Source of the DNA: Paraglaciecola sp. L1A13
GTDB lineage: Bacteria > Pseudomonadota > Gammaproteobacteria > Enterobacterales > Alteromonadaceae
NCBI RefSeq assembly: GCF_009796745.1
Contig: NZ_CP047024.1
Coordinates: forward strand, 4,030,001 to 4,094,000
Direction: 5' to 3'
Length of the DNA stretch: 64,000 nucleotides
Shown: positions 19,410 through 29,467 of the stretch, one piece after another
Position numbering within the stretch: the stretch's first letter is position 1
Layout: each line of letters begins with the position of its first letter
The notes under the pieces: model-generated
The model's database searches: none
The model's input: the letters and a program-made list of their open reading frames with translations, nothing else
What the model was told of the DNA's origin: nothing
Program-made: the position numbers and the translations under genes

Positions 19410-20734
19410 GACTGTGCCCCTTTTTTATTCTGCGCTAGCCCATTGATTGCGACAACAAATAGCTCACCGCGCTGCTGATAATTTTTAAACATATCTAAAC
19501 TGGCACAAGCTGGAGACAACATAACGGTTGCGTTTTTGTCCGCCAATTTATCGGCCAATTTCACCGCTTCATTTAAGCTTGATACCTGATGACTATTATT
19601 TTTTAACTTAGCCAGCGCCGGACCATCTTTGCCGAGAGTAATCAATTCGCTAACTTGCTGCTCAAAGTGCTCACGAAGCGGTTCAAAGTCAGCGCCTTTG
19701 CCGTCACCGCCCGCAATAAGAATAAGCTTACCTTTGCAAGATGGCGCTAAACCATCGATGGCTGCAATTGTGGCACCCACGTTGGTCGCTTTTGAATCAT
19801 TGATCCAGCGTACGCTGTCAATTTTTGCCACTGTCTGACAACGATGCTCTAAACCAGCAAACGTTTTAGCGGCTTGTTTAACGGCATCCAGAGGAATACC
19901 CGCCAACATAGTCATAGCAGTAGCGGCTTGAATATTAAGCATATTATGCTCACCCACTAGCATGCAATCTTGACTATTAAGAAATGCTTTGCCGTCGAGC
20001 AGAATTTCGGTATTTTGTTTGTCCCAGCTCAAGCCTCGTTCACTGCTGCTTAAGCCAAACATAACATCAGGGTTGATAGTCATTGGCCAAGTTGACGCAT
20101 CGTCACGATTACATACACTAAAGCGCGCATCGCGATAAACCCGCAGCTTGGCACGTTGATAACTCAACATATCGCCATGGCGATCTAAATGGTCGTCACT
20201 TAAGTTCAACATGCACGCTACGTGCGGGCGCAATGTATAAGTCGTTTCCAGTTGAAAGCTAGACAGTTCAAGCACGATAATCTCGCTGTCTTTATCTAAT
20301 AGCTCAAGAGCAGGAATACCTATATTGCCCCCAAGCAGCGCTTTTTTGCCTGCAGCTAGGCACATTTCATAAGCTAAGGTCGCTACGGTAGATTTACCGT
20401 TTGAACCAGTCACAGCCAATACTGGTTTAGTGTTGAACATGGCAAATAATTCGATGTCGCCAATGACTTTAACACCCGCATCAATGGCAGTTTTGATTGC
20501 CGGCGTTTTTAAGCTTAGTCCAGGACTAACCACCAACATATCAGCTGCGCATAACCGTTTAACATCAAGTTCACCTAAAAACACCGGCACTTTTAAGGTT
20601 ACACTCAAGTCAGCACGGGTATCCATGGCGCTCACATTTGCTCCTTTGGCAGACAAAAACGTCACGCAGGACAAGCCGGTCAAACCGAGTCCGACAACTA
20701 TGATGTTTTTATTTACCAACGGAGTTGATGCCAT
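19406..20734 (-). CDS. murD: UDP-N-acetylmuramoyl-L-alanine--D-glutamate ligase
   Basis: Adds D-Glu to the growing stem peptide in the cytoplasm. 442 aa, close to the family norm (438 in E. coli). Visible are the N-terminal Rossmann motif IIVVGLGLTGLS, the P-loop VTGSNGKSTVATL, the central LSDDHLDRHG and the C-terminal substrate loop WINDSKATNVGA. LSPACASLDMFKNYQQRG near the C-terminus is the usual MurD signature. It lies 15 bp after mraY and overlaps ftsW by 4 bp. Confidence 0.96.
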   Translation of the reverse strand: MASTPLVNKNIIVVGLGLTGLSCVTFLSAKGANVSAMDTRADLSVTLKVPVFLGELDVKRLCAADMLVVSPGLSLKTPAIKTAIDAGVKVIGDIELFAMFNTKPVLAVTGSNGKSTVATLAYEMCLAAGKKALLGGNIGIPALELLDKDSEIIVLELSSFQLETTYTLRPHVACMLNLSDDHLDRHGDMLSYQRAKLRVYRDARFSVCNRDDASTWPMTINPDVMFGLSSSERGLSWDKQNTEILLDGKAFLNSQDCMLVGEHNMLNIQAATAMTMLAGIPLDAVKQAAKTFAGLEHRCQTVAKIDSVRWINDSKATNVGATIAAIDGLAPSCKGKLILIAGGDGKGADFEPLREHFEQQVSELITLGKDGPALAKLKNNSHQVSSLNEAVKLADKLADKNATVMLSPACASLDMFKNYQQRGELFVVAINGLAQNKKGAQS

Positions 20735-20749
20735 TTACGTCGCTACCCT

Positions 20750-21832
20750 TTAACGTAATTTCAAGGTGGCTAAGCCAACCAAGACTAAAATGAGTGAAAT
20801 GATCCAAAAGCGCACAATAACGCGCGGCTCAGGCCAACCTTTCAACTCGTAATGATGGTGAATGGGGGCCATACGGAATATTCTTTGACCACGCAATTTA
20901 AACGAACCGACTTGTAAAATAACGGACAAGGTTTCAGCCACGAATACACCGCCCATGATCACCAATACAATTTCTTGACGAACCAACACCGCAATAATGC
21001 CCAAGGTGCCGCCGAGCGCGAGAGAACCAACATCTCCCATAAACACCATGGCAGGATACGTGTTGAACCATAAAAATCCGAGACCGGCTCCTACAATCGC
21101 AGTACATACAATCACAAGTTCACTGGTTAACGGTAAATATGGAATATTGAGATAGGCTGAAAAGTTAATATTACCTGTGGTGTAGGCAAAAATAGCAAAC
21201 GCGCCAGCGACTAAAACAGTTGGCACTATCGCTAGGCCATCAAGTCCATCGGTAAGGTTCACTGCGTTACTGGTGCCAACAATGACAAAGTACGTCATAA
21301 CGATAAAAAACAAGCCCATTTGCGGCATTACGTCTTTAAAGAATGGCACTAACAATGCAGTTTCAGCAGGGTCTTGTTGACTGGCATACAAATATAAAGC
21401 GACTGCGATAGCGATCACTGACTGCCAAAAGTATTTCCAGCGTGCAATCAATCCTTTGGGATCCTTGCGCACAACTTTTCGATAGTCATCTACAAAGCCA
21501 ATAATGCCATAACCCACAACAACGCTTAACGTTACCCAAACATATCGATTTGAGAGATCGGCCCACAATAAAACACTAATGACGATAGCAGCTAAAATTA
21601 ATAGCCCACCCATGGTCGGCGTGCCAGATTTAGCCAAATGTGACTGGGGACCATCATCTCGAACAGTCTGACCGATTTGCATGGTTTGCAACCAGCGGAT
21701 CATCCGTGGACCAATTAAGACCGCAATGAGTAAAGCCGTCAGCGTACTCAAAATGGCACGTAATGTTAGATACGAGAAGACTCGGAAGCTAGGTTCGTAT
21801 TGTTGAAGCCAATCGGCCAATAACATTAGCAT
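20750..21832 (-). CDS. mraY: Phospho-MurNAc-pentapeptide translocase MraY
   Basis: Makes lipid I by moving phospho-MurNAc-pentapeptide to undecaprenyl phosphate. 360 aa, identical in length to the E. coli enzyme, with about ten TM helices. Conserved loops are visible: [47 protein letters not shown] with the catalytic Asp residues, [22 protein letters not shown], and [19 protein letters not shown] near the C-terminus. It overlaps the end of murF by 7 bp. An ATG two codons in is a second possible start. Confidence 0.96.
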   Translation of the reverse strand: MLMLLADWLQQYEPSFRVFSYLTLRAILSTLTALLIAVLIGPRMIRWLQTMQIGQTVRDDGPQSHLAKSGTPTMGGLLILAAIVISVLLWADLSNRYVWVTLSVVVGYGIIGFVDDYRKVVRKDPKGLIARWKYFWQSVIAIAVALYLYASQQDPAETALLVPFFKDVMPQMGLFFIVMTYFVIVGTSNAVNLTDGLDGLAIVPTVLVAGAFAIFAYTTGNINFSAYLNIPYLPLTSELVIVCTAIVGAGLGFLWFNTYPAMVFMGDVGSLALGGTLGIIAVLVRQEIVLVIMGGVFVAETLSVILQVGSFKLRGQRIFRMAPIHHHYELKGWPEPRVIVRFWIISLILVLVGLATLKLR

Positions 21833-23241
21833 GCTATAAGCTCCCTAAACCGTTCAAACTTTCCCACGGGGGATACCTCCAAGGCTTCAACGACTAACTC
21901 CATGCGGGCACTACGAGAGCCCTTCACTAAAATACTAATGTCACGTTTCTCCGATGCTAATTTTTCGGCCAGCGCCGCTACTAATTCATTTTTATCACTA
22001 AAATGATGACCATTATTTTTGTATACATCACTAGCGCTTTGACTTAACACACCAAGACTGTATAAATCGTCAATGCCTTTTTCTTTGGCATACTCCCCCA
22101 CTTGCTGGTGATAGAAGCGCGCTCGTTCGCCAAGCTCTGCCATATCTCCAAGTATGAGTACTTTGCGACCAGCAAAGCTGCCCAGCAAATCGATTGCGGC
22201 ATTTACTGAGGCCACATTGGCGTTATAGGTGTCGTCTAATACTTTAACTTGTCCAGTTAGCTGTTTAACCTGCAAACGCCCACTCACTTGGGCCATGTAC
22301 TGTAACCCGTCTTTAATATCTTGTAAGTTAGCGCCTACTTCAATCGCAAGACCCGCTGAAACAAGTGCATTACTCACATTATGTAGTCCTGGTAGAGGTA
22401 AAGAAATGGATACTTTACCTATTGGGGTCACCATCAAAAAGTCCGCACAACCGTTGAGTCCCATGACCACATCCTGAGCATAAAAATCTGCTTCATTTTG
22501 CGTTGAAAAGCACTGATTACGCAGGTGTTCGTATTTACCATGCCAAAACGAATAAAACTGACTGTCAGCGTTAAATATTGCGAGTCCGCTTTTGTCCAAC
22601 CCTTTAAATATTTCACTCTTGGCTCGGGCAACACCTAATAGGCTGCCAAACCCTTCTAAATGAGCTGCTGCAGCATTGACTATGGTCGCCACGTCAGGCT
22701 TAACCAAATCAGTGGTGTAGGCGATCTCACCTAGATGATTTGCACCTAGTTCTACCACAGCAAATTCGTGATCGGCTTCAAGGCGCAGTAGGGTTAATGG
22801 TACACCGATGTCGTTATTAAAATTGCCATTGGTGGCTAACACCTTGCCCCTTCGCGCTAATATTGCGGCAACCATTTCTTTCACAGTTGTTTTTCCGCTA
22901 CTGCCGGTAATCGCGACCGTTTTCGGTGCCACTTCAGCTTTTACGGCTTTACCCAGTAAACCAAGCGCAATTTTAGTGTCTTGAACCACTATTTGCGCCA
23001 AAGACGTATCAATTTTGTGACTAACAATTACCGCTGTCGCACCACTTAATCGGGCTTGTTCAACAAACTTATGACCATCAAAATTCGGTCCTCGCAAGGC
23101 AATGAATAAATCGTTGCTGTGGATATGGCGAGTGTCTGTAGTCACGCCCTGGATAATTGCGTTTTCAGCGATACTTTGCTCATTGCAAATAAGTTCGCCC
23201 TGCACCTGCTGCGCAATCCATACCAGTGAAACGGGGATCAT
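21826..23241 (-). CDS. murF: UDP-MurNAc-tripeptide--D-alanyl-D-alanine ligase
   Basis: Adds D-Ala-D-Ala to complete the UDP-MurNAc-pentapeptide. 471 aa. The Mur-ligase P-loop appears as [14 protein letters not shown]. Other signatures are [31 protein letters not shown] and [16 protein letters not shown], and the C-terminal domain carries LGDMAELGE and [10 protein letters not shown]. It overlaps murE by 4 bp (ATGA) and mraY by 7 bp, indicating translational coupling inside the dcw operon. Confidence 0.95.
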   Translation of the reverse strand: MIPVSLVWIAQQVQGELICNEQSIAENAIIQGVTTDTRHIHSNDLFIALRGPNFDGHKFVEQARLSGATAVIVSHKIDTSLAQIVVQDTKIALGLLGKAVKAEVAPKTVAITGSSGKTTVKEMVAAILARRGKVLATNGNFNNDIGVPLTLLRLEADHEFAVVELGANHLGEIAYTTDLVKPDVATIVNAAAAHLEGFGSLLGVARAKSEIFKGLDKSGLAIFNADSQFYSFWHGKYEHLRNQCFSTQNEADFYAQDVVMGLNGCADFLMVTPIGKVSISLPLPGLHNVSNALVSAGLAIEVGANLQDIKDGLQYMAQVSGRLQVKQLTGQVKVLDDTYNANVASVNAAIDLLGSFAGRKVLILGDMAELGERARFYHQQVGEYAKEKGIDDLYSLGVLSQSASDVYKNNGHHFSDKNELVAALAEKLASEKRDISILVKGSRSARMELVVEALEVSPVGKFERFRELIAC

Positions 23242-24785
23242 GTGATGTTCCTCTCAAACAATTGTTGAACGTATTCTCTTTCATCGTAAGCAACCGTTTC
23301 GTTGCCAATAATTTGGTAATTTTCGTGACCTTTACCTGCCAGCAAAATAATGTCTTTTGGTGCAGCTAAAGAAAGTGCCTTGCTAATGGCGTCCTTACGC
23401 TCAAGTACCACGTGAATCTGTTCTGGGTGAATACAACCCGTTAAGATATCCTTGGCAATAGCTAAGGGGTCTTCAGAGCGACTATTATCATTCGTAATGA
23501 TCGCGATATCCGCATAGGTTTCAGCTACTTCGCCCATTAGCGAACGCTTCCCTTTGTCACGATCCCCACCGCAACCAAATATTGCTATTAGACGGCCTTC
23601 ACTATGGTGGCGTAATGCTAAAAGCGCTTGTTTAAGCGCGTCTGGCGTATGAGCATAATCAACCACAACAACGGGAGTATTTTCAGCGCTAAAGCACTCC
23701 ATGCGTCCTGCTACAGGAACCAACTTATGGGCGACTTTAGCGATATCGGTCAGTGATTCACCCAAGCACAGTTGACTGGTAATCGCAGCTAGCACATTGA
23801 AAATATTAAACCGTCCCAGCAAGGCTAGCTGTATTTCACACTTGCCCCATGAACTCACCAGATTAAAGCGACAGCCCTGGTTAAAATATTCAATGTTCTG
23901 AGCCAAACACATATGCTCGGTCGTGGGTAAAATCAGACTGTCGTCATCGATACCATAAATGACTGGTATAACCTGCGACGGCATATGCTCAAGCCAATGT
24001 TTACTTTCATTTTCATTGGCATTTAATAAGGCAAATTTAAGCTCTGGTTGATTCAAAATCTCACGTTTTGCCTGAGCATAAGCTTGCATGGTACCGTGAT
24101 AATCTAAATGATCGCGCGTCAAATTTGTCAGCACAGCCACGTCCATTTTCAACGCAGCAACACGTTGTTGTTCCAATGCATGAGACGACACCTCAAGAGC
24201 GACCTGCTTAACACCGTCGTGGGAAAATTGCGCTATAAGCTTATGCATGGTTATTGCATCGGGCGTGGTATTAAGGGTTTCAGTAAACGATGAACATCTC
24301 CCCTGATGATCAATCACGCCCGAACCTAATGTTCCAATTGAGGCTGACGACTTATTTAATAGCGCAGCCAACTGGCTGGTCAATTGAACCGTAGAGGTTT
24401 TACCGTTGGTACCTGTTACGCCTATCACTTGCAATTGCTTAGCAGGGTGACCATAAAACGCAGCAGCTAGCGCTGACAAATTCTGCGAAAGTGCGTAAAA
24501 ATGCACAATCAAGGACTGCTCGCGCATACTCGTTTGACCGTGCTCTTGGGGTAAGTCACATTCGGCAATAATCACTTTTGCCCCAAGGCTAATCGCCTGA
24601 GGAATAAAATCACGCCCATCACGGACATGGCCTTTTAAGGCAATAAAAGCACTATGAATAGCCACGTCACGACTATCTAAAACCAAAGACTCAATCGTAA
24701 TATCTGCGGTAGTAATGCCGAATTGGGCTAAAAGCGGTTGAATGCTCTGAGCCTTACTTATTTCATTCTGTGTGTTATCCAGCAT
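23238..24785 (-). CDS. murE: UDP-MurNAc-dipeptide--meso-diaminopimelate ligase
   Basis: Adds the third stem-peptide residue, expected to be meso-DAP in this lineage. 515 aa. The P-loop is VTGTNGKTSTVQ, followed by LEVSSHALEQQRV and LTRDHLDYHG. The loop that reads the third amino acid appears as NDNSRSEDP; E. coli carries DNPR there, and the DNxR frame with Arg is retained, so DAP specificity is still most likely. The end AGKGHENYQ is typical. The start overlaps the end of ftsI by 11 bp. Confidence 0.94.
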   Translation of the reverse strand: MLDNTQNEISKAQSIQPLLAQFGITTADITIESLVLDSRDVAIHSAFIALKGHVRDGRDFIPQAISLGAKVIIAECDLPQEHGQTSMREQSLIVHFYALSQNLSALAAAFYGHPAKQLQVIGVTGTNGKTSTVQLTSQLAALLNKSSASIGTLGSGVIDHQGRCSSFTETLNTTPDAITMHKLIAQFSHDGVKQVALEVSSHALEQQRVAALKMDVAVLTNLTRDHLDYHGTMQAYAQAKREILNQPELKFALLNANENESKHWLEHMPSQVIPVIYGIDDDSLILPTTEHMCLAQNIEYFNQGCRFNLVSSWGKCEIQLALLGRFNIFNVLAAITSQLCLGESLTDIAKVAHKLVPVAGRMECFSAENTPVVVVDYAHTPDALKQALLALRHHSEGRLIAIFGCGGDRDKGKRSLMGEVAETYADIAIITNDNSRSEDPLAIAKDILTGCIHPEQIHVVLERKDAISKALSLAAPKDIILLAGKGHENYQIIGNETVAYDEREYVQQLFERNIT

Positions 24786-26535
24786 CAGGCGTCCTCGTAA
24801 TCGAGGCTAACGATGAAACCGTTTTATCATCAGGAGGCACGTTAAGTAACTGCAAGCTGTTCGACATAATTTTTGAGAATACAGGTGCTGCCGTATCCCC
24901 GGCGTAATATACGTCACCTCGAGGTTCATTAATCAACACGACGACGGCTAACTGAGGGTCAGATACCGGTGCTACGCCCGCAAAAATACTCACGTATTCT
25001 TCGCCATATCCTCCAGCTACCGCTTTACGACTGGTACCCGTTTTACCAGCAACACGATAACCAGGCACACTGGCCTTAGTACCTGAACCACCTTCGTTCA
25101 CCACGCTTTCCATCATGGTGAGCACCTCTTTGGCGATATTTTCGCTAAGCACCCGCTCTTCAGGCACTTTTTGGTCGCTTTTTATCATGCTAAGTGGGCG
25201 CTTGATCCCGCCGCTACCTAATATGCTGTACATTCTGGCTATCTGCGCGGTAGTAACCGATAAACCATAACCAAACGATAACGTGGATAATTCAAACTCA
25301 GACCAGCGACTACGCTCATGGAATATCCCACTACTTTCACCAATTAAATTTGAACCTGTATCGCTCATCAAGCCCATGTTGTAATACTGATCAATTAAGA
25401 ATTGCTTGGGAACGGATAGGGCCAGCTTTGACGTGCCCATATTACTGGACTTACGAATAATGCCAGTTAAGTCTAGTTTTCCGTAATTATGTGAATCGCG
25501 AACCATACTGCCGCCCACACGCATCCAACCTGGCGAAGTATCGATAACGGTATTCATCTCGACTGAACCAAATTCAAGGGCGCTTAAGACCGCAATCGGT
25601 TTGATAGATGAACCAGGTTCGAATGCATCAGTAATGGCACGATTACGAATTCTGTGGCCAGATACCCCACTGCGATTGTTAGGGTTGTATGACGGGTTAT
25701 TAACCATTGCTAAAATTTCGCCGGTCTGTACATCTACCACCACAGCTGAAGCTGACGTTGCTTTGTAATATTGCACCGCTTTCTTTAATTCTTTATAGGC
25801 AAAAGCTTGAATCCGCTGATCGATAGTCAGTTGAATATTTTTAGGTTCTTCGCCGGCTTCTTGCTCTAAAATTTCTACCTGACGCCCTTTCCCGTCACGA
25901 CGAATTTTACGACTACCAGGTGAGCCTTTTAACCAGGCATTATAGAGCTTCTCAACCCCTTCAATGCCCTGATCGTCCACATTGGTAAAGCCAATCAGTT
26001 GAGCGGATACTTCACCCGTGGGGTAATAGCGGCGAGATTCATCACGCAGATACACACCGCTTATCGACAACTGGTCAACATAATCAGCCATGGCAGGCGA
26101 CACTTGTCGTTGAATATAGACGAAACGTTTTTTAGGATTTTTTACTCTAGAAATCAGCTTCTGATAATCTTGCCCTAACACATCTGCTAGTGCTTGCCAG
26201 CGACGCGTGTCTTGCAAAGAACCGTTTTCAACGATGGTTTTTGGGTCTGCCCAAATAGCCCTAACGGGTACGCTGACAGCCAATTTCTGGCCATTTCGGT
26301 CGGTAATCAAACCTCTATGCACGGGCATATTTTGCGTACGCATCGTACGATTATCACCCTGCTGAATAAGTAAGTCAGGATCAATTACCTGAATATAAAC
26401 CGCCCGAGCAGAGAGTCCAACGAACACCAACATAATGACGCAAACCACGACCAAATAACGCCACTGGAGTCCAGTAGGCGCGATATTTTGCTTCGCTTGT
26501 TGGTTACGTTTTTTGTTAGTGTTCACGCGGCTCAT
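24775..26535 (-). CDS. ftsI: Septal peptidoglycan transpeptidase FtsI (PBP3)
   Basis: Class B penicillin-binding protein that crosslinks septal peptidoglycan with FtsW. 586 aa, one TM segment at about residues 27-47, then the pedestal/dimerisation domain (PVHRGLITDRNGQKLA) and the transpeptidase domain. The nucleophile motif SSIK is at 309-312 (FEPGSSIKP), the second motif is SSN (KSSNMGTSKLAL) and the third is KTGT (VAGKTGTSRK). All catalytic motifs are intact. It overlaps ftsL by 4 bp and murE by 11 bp. Confidence 0.96.
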   Translation of the reverse strand: MSRVNTNKKRNQQAKQNIAPTGLQWRYLVVVCVIMLVFVGLSARAVYIQVIDPDLLIQQGDNRTMRTQNMPVHRGLITDRNGQKLAVSVPVRAIWADPKTIVENGSLQDTRRWQALADVLGQDYQKLISRVKNPKKRFVYIQRQVSPAMADYVDQLSISGVYLRDESRRYYPTGEVSAQLIGFTNVDDQGIEGVEKLYNAWLKGSPGSRKIRRDGKGRQVEILEQEAGEEPKNIQLTIDQRIQAFAYKELKKAVQYYKATSASAVVVDVQTGEILAMVNNPSYNPNNRSGVSGHRIRNRAITDAFEPGSSIKPIAVLSALEFGSVEMNTVIDTSPGWMRVGGSMVRDSHNYGKLDLTGIIRKSSNMGTSKLALSVPKQFLIDQYYNMGLMSDTGSNLIGESSGIFHERSRWSEFELSTLSFGYGLSVTTAQIARMYSILGSGGIKRPLSMIKSDQKVPEERVLSENIAKEVLTMMESVVNEGGSGTKASVPGYRVAGKTGTSRKAVAGGYGEEYVSIFAGVAPVSDPQLAVVVLINEPRGDVYYAGDTAAPVFSKIMSNSLQLLNVPPDDKTVSSLASITRTPDAG

Positions 26536-26852
26536 TTAATTCTCACCACCACTTCTTCATCCGCATCAGGACGTCGCATACCCAACTGCTTGGATACCAA
26601 AGTTTCAATGCGGTTATGTTCGGTCAAGGCGCTTTGCTCAAGTATTAAGTTTCGCCACTCGACGTCGAGCAAATCTTTCTTCTGCATCAGGCGTTCAAGG
26701 GCAATAGACGCTTGGCGATTATGGTGTGACCCGAGGATCACGGCGCCGGCACTGACCAACAGTGATAAAAACAACAAAACCCGCACTGGATGGCGGGCTA
26801 GGTCAGTAAATAAAAAACCGACGAGTTGGAAGTTTGTATCTTGTGTACTCAT
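26532..26852 (-). CDS. ftsL: Cell division protein FtsL
   Basis: Small bitopic divisome protein that joins FtsB and FtsQ and activates FtsWI. 106 aa: a short cytoplasmic N-terminus, one TM helix (about 24-42, [17 protein letters not shown]), then a periplasmic coiled coil (about 45-95) with heptad-spaced Leu ([22 protein letters not shown]). The sequence is poorly conserved in general, so the call leans on size, topology and position between rsmH and ftsI. It overlaps both neighbours as ATGA. Confidence 0.9.
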   Translation of the reverse strand: MSTQDTNFQLVGFLFTDLARHPVRVLLFLSLLVSAGAVILGSHHNRQASIALERLMQKKDLLDVEWRNLILEQSALTEHNRIETLVSKQLGMRRPDADEEVVVRIK

Positions 26853-27784
26853 AACTTTTCAGCAACCCTGAGAACTGAGCTACGGGCGCGCACGTTACGC
26901 GATAACTCATCGCTTGACGGTTTAGTCGCTTTGCCAATGGCCTTCATGGCTTTATGTGAATCTATTTCCTGTTGCATGATTGGCATATTATGCGGCACCT
27001 GCAAGCCACGGCTTTGTTCACGTATAAAACGTTTCACCAAACGATCTTCCAATGAATGGAAACTGATCACTGACAAACGTCCTCCTGAAACTAAGCTGTT
27101 GAGGGCCGCTTTCAATCCTGTACGAATTTCATCTAATTCACTGTTGATATAGATGCGAATAGCCTGAAAACTGCGGGTTGCAGGGTGCTTAAATTTATCT
27201 TTTACCGGCACGGCTAAATCGATTATGTGTGCCAACTGGGCAGTGGTCGTTATCGGTGCTTCTTGACGTGCATTCACAATACCGTGAGCAATACGTTTAC
27301 CGAATTTTTCTTCACCAAACTCTTTTATTACTTGTGTAATATCTTGTTCTTCCGCATGCGCTAACCACTGCGCTGCACTTAGCCCTTTAGTAGGGTTCAT
27401 ACGCATATCCAATGGCCCTTCGCGCATAAAACTGAAACCGCGTTCAGCTTCATCTAACTGAGGAGATGACACGCCTAAATCCATCAAAATTCCATCAATT
27501 TTGCCATGTAAATTAAGTGATGTTAGTACGTCTTCCATCTCCGAAAAGTTACAATGATGAATGCTAAAGCGCGAGTCGTCGGCTAGTACTTTAGCTGACT
27601 CAATGGCTGCGGGATCACGGTCAAATGCAATAACCCGGCCTTCAGCTGAAAGCTGAGACAATATTTGCTTAGTGTGACCGCCGCGTCCAAAGGTAGCATC
27701 GAGATAAATGCCATCCGGTTTTATGGCTAAACCGTCAATGGATTCTTGTAAGAGTACGGATAAATGTGATGATTTAGTTGTCAT
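26849..27784 (-). CDS. rsmH: 16S rRNA (cytosine-1402-N4)-methyltransferase
   Basis: SAM-dependent methylation of C1402 in 16S rRNA at the ribosomal P site. 311 aa (313 in E. coli). SAM motif [14 protein letters not shown] lies near the N-terminus. [20 protein letters not shown] and LDMRMNP follow, with the inserted helical domain in between. [13 protein letters not shown] is near the C-terminus. It overlaps mraZ by one base (TAATG) and ftsL by 4 bp. Older name mraW. Confidence 0.96.
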   Translation of the reverse strand: MTTKSSHLSVLLQESIDGLAIKPDGIYLDATFGRGGHTKQILSQLSAEGRVIAFDRDPAAIESAKVLADDSRFSIHHCNFSEMEDVLTSLNLHGKIDGILMDLGVSSPQLDEAERGFSFMREGPLDMRMNPTKGLSAAQWLAHAEEQDITQVIKEFGEEKFGKRIAHGIVNARQEAPITTTAQLAHIIDLAVPVKDKFKHPATRSFQAIRIYINSELDEIRTGLKAALNSLVSGGRLSVISFHSLEDRLVKRFIREQSRGLQVPHNMPIMQQEIDSHKAMKAIGKATKPSSDELSRNVRARSSVLRVAEKL

Positions 27785-28242
27785 TAGAGTGAGAAGTCCT
27801 GCAAGCGTTCTGTTAATTCGAAAGCTGCTTCTTGCTCAGTCGCAACATCTTGTTGTATTTGTTGTTGCCAGACACTGTGATCCCAAATTTCGAATTTGTT
27901 CAACTGGCCAACCAACATAATCTGTTTGTCTAAATGGGCATGTTCGCGCAAAGGCGCGGTTAATAGAAAGCGACCGCTTTTATCCATTTCACCTTCGGTT
28001 GCATAACCCAACAGCAAACGTTGTAATCGACGTTCGTGAGGATTCATACTCGACAATCGTGATAACTTAAGCTCAATTTCTTCCCATTCAGCAAGTGGGT
28101 AAAGCAACAAACAAGGTTGTTGGGTATCAATGGTGCACACCAGCTGCCCCTGACAATCATCCAGCAGAGACTGACGATACTTAGTTGGTATCGTTACCCG
28201 TCCTTTAATATCAAGATTGATTGCATTAGCGCCGCGGAACAT
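27784..28242 (-). CDS. mraZ: Transcriptional regulator MraZ
   Basis: First gene of the dcw cluster. DNA-binding protein of the AbrB-like fold that represses its own operon in E. coli. 152 aa, the family length, with two SpoVT/AbrB-like repeats: [15 protein letters not shown] near the N-terminus and [18 protein letters not shown] in the second half. Three 10-bp repeats matching the expected MraZ operator lie 62-91 bp upstream of its ATG, so autoregulation is likely here. Confidence 0.95.
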   Translation of the reverse strand: MFRGANAINLDIKGRVTIPTKYRQSLLDDCQGQLVCTIDTQQPCLLLYPLAEWEEIELKLSRLSSMNPHERRLQRLLLGYATEGEMDKSGRFLLTAPLREHAHLDKQIMLVGQLNKFEIWDHSVWQQQIQQDVATEQEAAFELTERLQDFSL

Positions 28243-28303
28243 TTCCCTAGCCTCTCATTAGTCTGTTACTTAATTTGAATCATTTTTTATAAAATATGAG
28301 CTT

Positions 28304-28333
28304 TAAGATCCACTTTTCGCCACTTTTACCCAC
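28304..28333 (-). promoter_or_regulatory. MraZ operator: three 10-bp direct repeats
   Basis: On the minus strand GTGGGTAAAA (28333-28324), GTGGCGAAAA (28323-28314) and GTGGATCTTA (28313-28304) form three exact 10-bp steps sharing GTGG. Known MraZ sites are direct TGGG-type repeats with 10-bp periodicity. They lie in the leader between the predicted promoter and the mraZ ATG. Confidence 0.8.
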
Positions 28334-28340
28334 GATGCAC

Positions 28341-28370
28341 AGTTTAGGTACCTCATGTCTATCATGTCAA
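28341..28370 (-). promoter_or_regulatory. Putative dcw operon promoter
   Basis: On the minus strand a consensus TTGACA (28370-28365) is followed after 18 bp by TAAACT (28346-28341), four of six matches to a -10 box. Transcription would begin close to or inside the MraZ repeats. Confidence 0.55.
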
Positions 28371-28639
28371 GGGATAAAGTTGGCAAATTAAGATTGCCCT
28401 AAGCCAGAGAATTCAAGGGTTAGACTAAAGTCACTGATAACTGAAAGGAATTCCAAAAAGTGACGCTTTTTAGCATCACCAGAGACTAAAATGACACGCA
28501 AGGATATCGTCAAAGCAAGCAATGCCGACTATTTTTCAATCACAAAAGGGAGAATAAGATCAAATATGTAAATAAAATGAGTTAAATTTGATAATTAATA
28601 ATATTATAATATATATACACATATGAACTGATGCCGCAT

Positions 28640-28669
28640 TTGGGATTGGTTCACCAGTTTGCTTATAAT
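28640..28669 (+). promoter_or_regulatory. Promoter of sugar operon with embedded GntR-type operator
   Basis: TTGGGA (28640-28645), an 18-bp spacer and TATAAT (28664-28669) form a likely sigma70 promoter, about 30 bp before the SDR start codon at 28700. Inside the spacer TGGTTCACCA (28647-28656) is a palindrome of TGGTnnACCA form, which is the core bound by several FadR-subfamily GntR regulators such as UxuR and ExuR. The regulator encoded in this operon (31397-32131) is the obvious candidate. Confidence 0.55.
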
Positions 28670-28699
28670 GGCTGTTCAAATAATACCAATGAGTTAGTT

Positions 28700-29467
28700 A
28701 TGCACAATTACGCAACCTACCCAAGCCTTGCAGGCAAAGTTATTCTTATTACCGGTGGCGCTACGGGTATCGGCGCGGTCATGGTTGAAGCTTTTATAAA
28801 GCAAAAAGCGTCGGTTATTTTTGTAGATATACAAAAAGAAAAAGGCGATGCGTTATGTGAAAGACTAGTCCAGGAGTTGGGCGCGGCACCTGTATTTAAA
28901 CATTTAGACACTACAGACATAGACGCATTGCAAAGCTTTATCGCGACCATAAGTCAATCTCACCAGCGACTTGACGTGTTGATAAACAATGTCGCAAATG
29001 ACACACGCCACTCCCCTTTAGATATCGACCAGCAAGGCTGGCGAGACTGTATGGCGGTTAATTTAGATTCCACATTCTTTGCCTGTCAAAGTGCGATTCG
29101 CCTAATGCGCGAAAACCGTAGCGGCAATATTATTAATATGAGTTCAATTAACGTATTGATTGGCCCAAAACAAATGCCTGGTTATGTTGCAGCGAAAGCT
29201 GCACTAAACGGCTTAAGTAAATCATTGGCAAATCAATATGGGGAATACGGAATTCGGGTAAACACTATTTTACCTGGCTGGGTTGCCACAGATCGCCAGC
29301 TTGCCTTGTGGCTGACCGCTGAAGCAGATAAAGAATGGCAAAAATCGGTGGCACTTCGTGGGCGTTTAGAACCCATTCATGTAGCGAATATGGCGCTGTT
29401 TTTAGCAGCAGAGGATAGTGCCATGATTACGGGCCAACAATTTGTGATTGATGCAGGACGTACCTGA
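28700..29467 (+). CDS. SDR-family dehydrogenase, probable sugar 1-dehydrogenase
   Basis: Classical short-chain dehydrogenase, 255 aa from the ATG at 28700. An upstream ATG at 28631 lies before the predicted promoter and would add a non-conserved leader. The cofactor loop TGGATGIG is near residue 20, the NNVAND motif is in the middle, and the active site has Ser (MSSIN) and Tyr-Lys (YVAAK). All catalytic residues are present. It is first in an operon with DgoK and an SMP-30 lactonase, which suggests it oxidises an aldose such as D-galactose to the lactone. L-fucose/L-arabinose dehydrogenase or a gluconate 5-dehydrogenase type are alternatives. The stop overlaps the dgoK start (TGATG). Confidence 0.8.
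   Translation: MHNYATYPSLAGKVILITGGATGIGAVMVEAFIKQKASVIFVDIQKEKGDALCERLVQELGAAPVFKHLDTTDIDALQSFIATISQSHQRLDVLINNVANDTRHSPLDIDQQGWRDCMAVNLDSTFFACQSAIRLMRENRSGNIINMSSINVLIGPKQMPGYVAAKAALNGLSKSLANQYGEYGIRVNTILPGWVATDRQLALWLTAEADKEWQKSVALRGRLEPIHVANMALFLAAEDSAMITGQQFVIDAGRT

Noticed and set aside
28631..28699. 23-codon upstream extension of the SDR dehydrogenase
   Set aside because: It contains the predicted -10 box TATAAT and a regulator palindrome, and the SDR fold begins right after the ATG at 28700.
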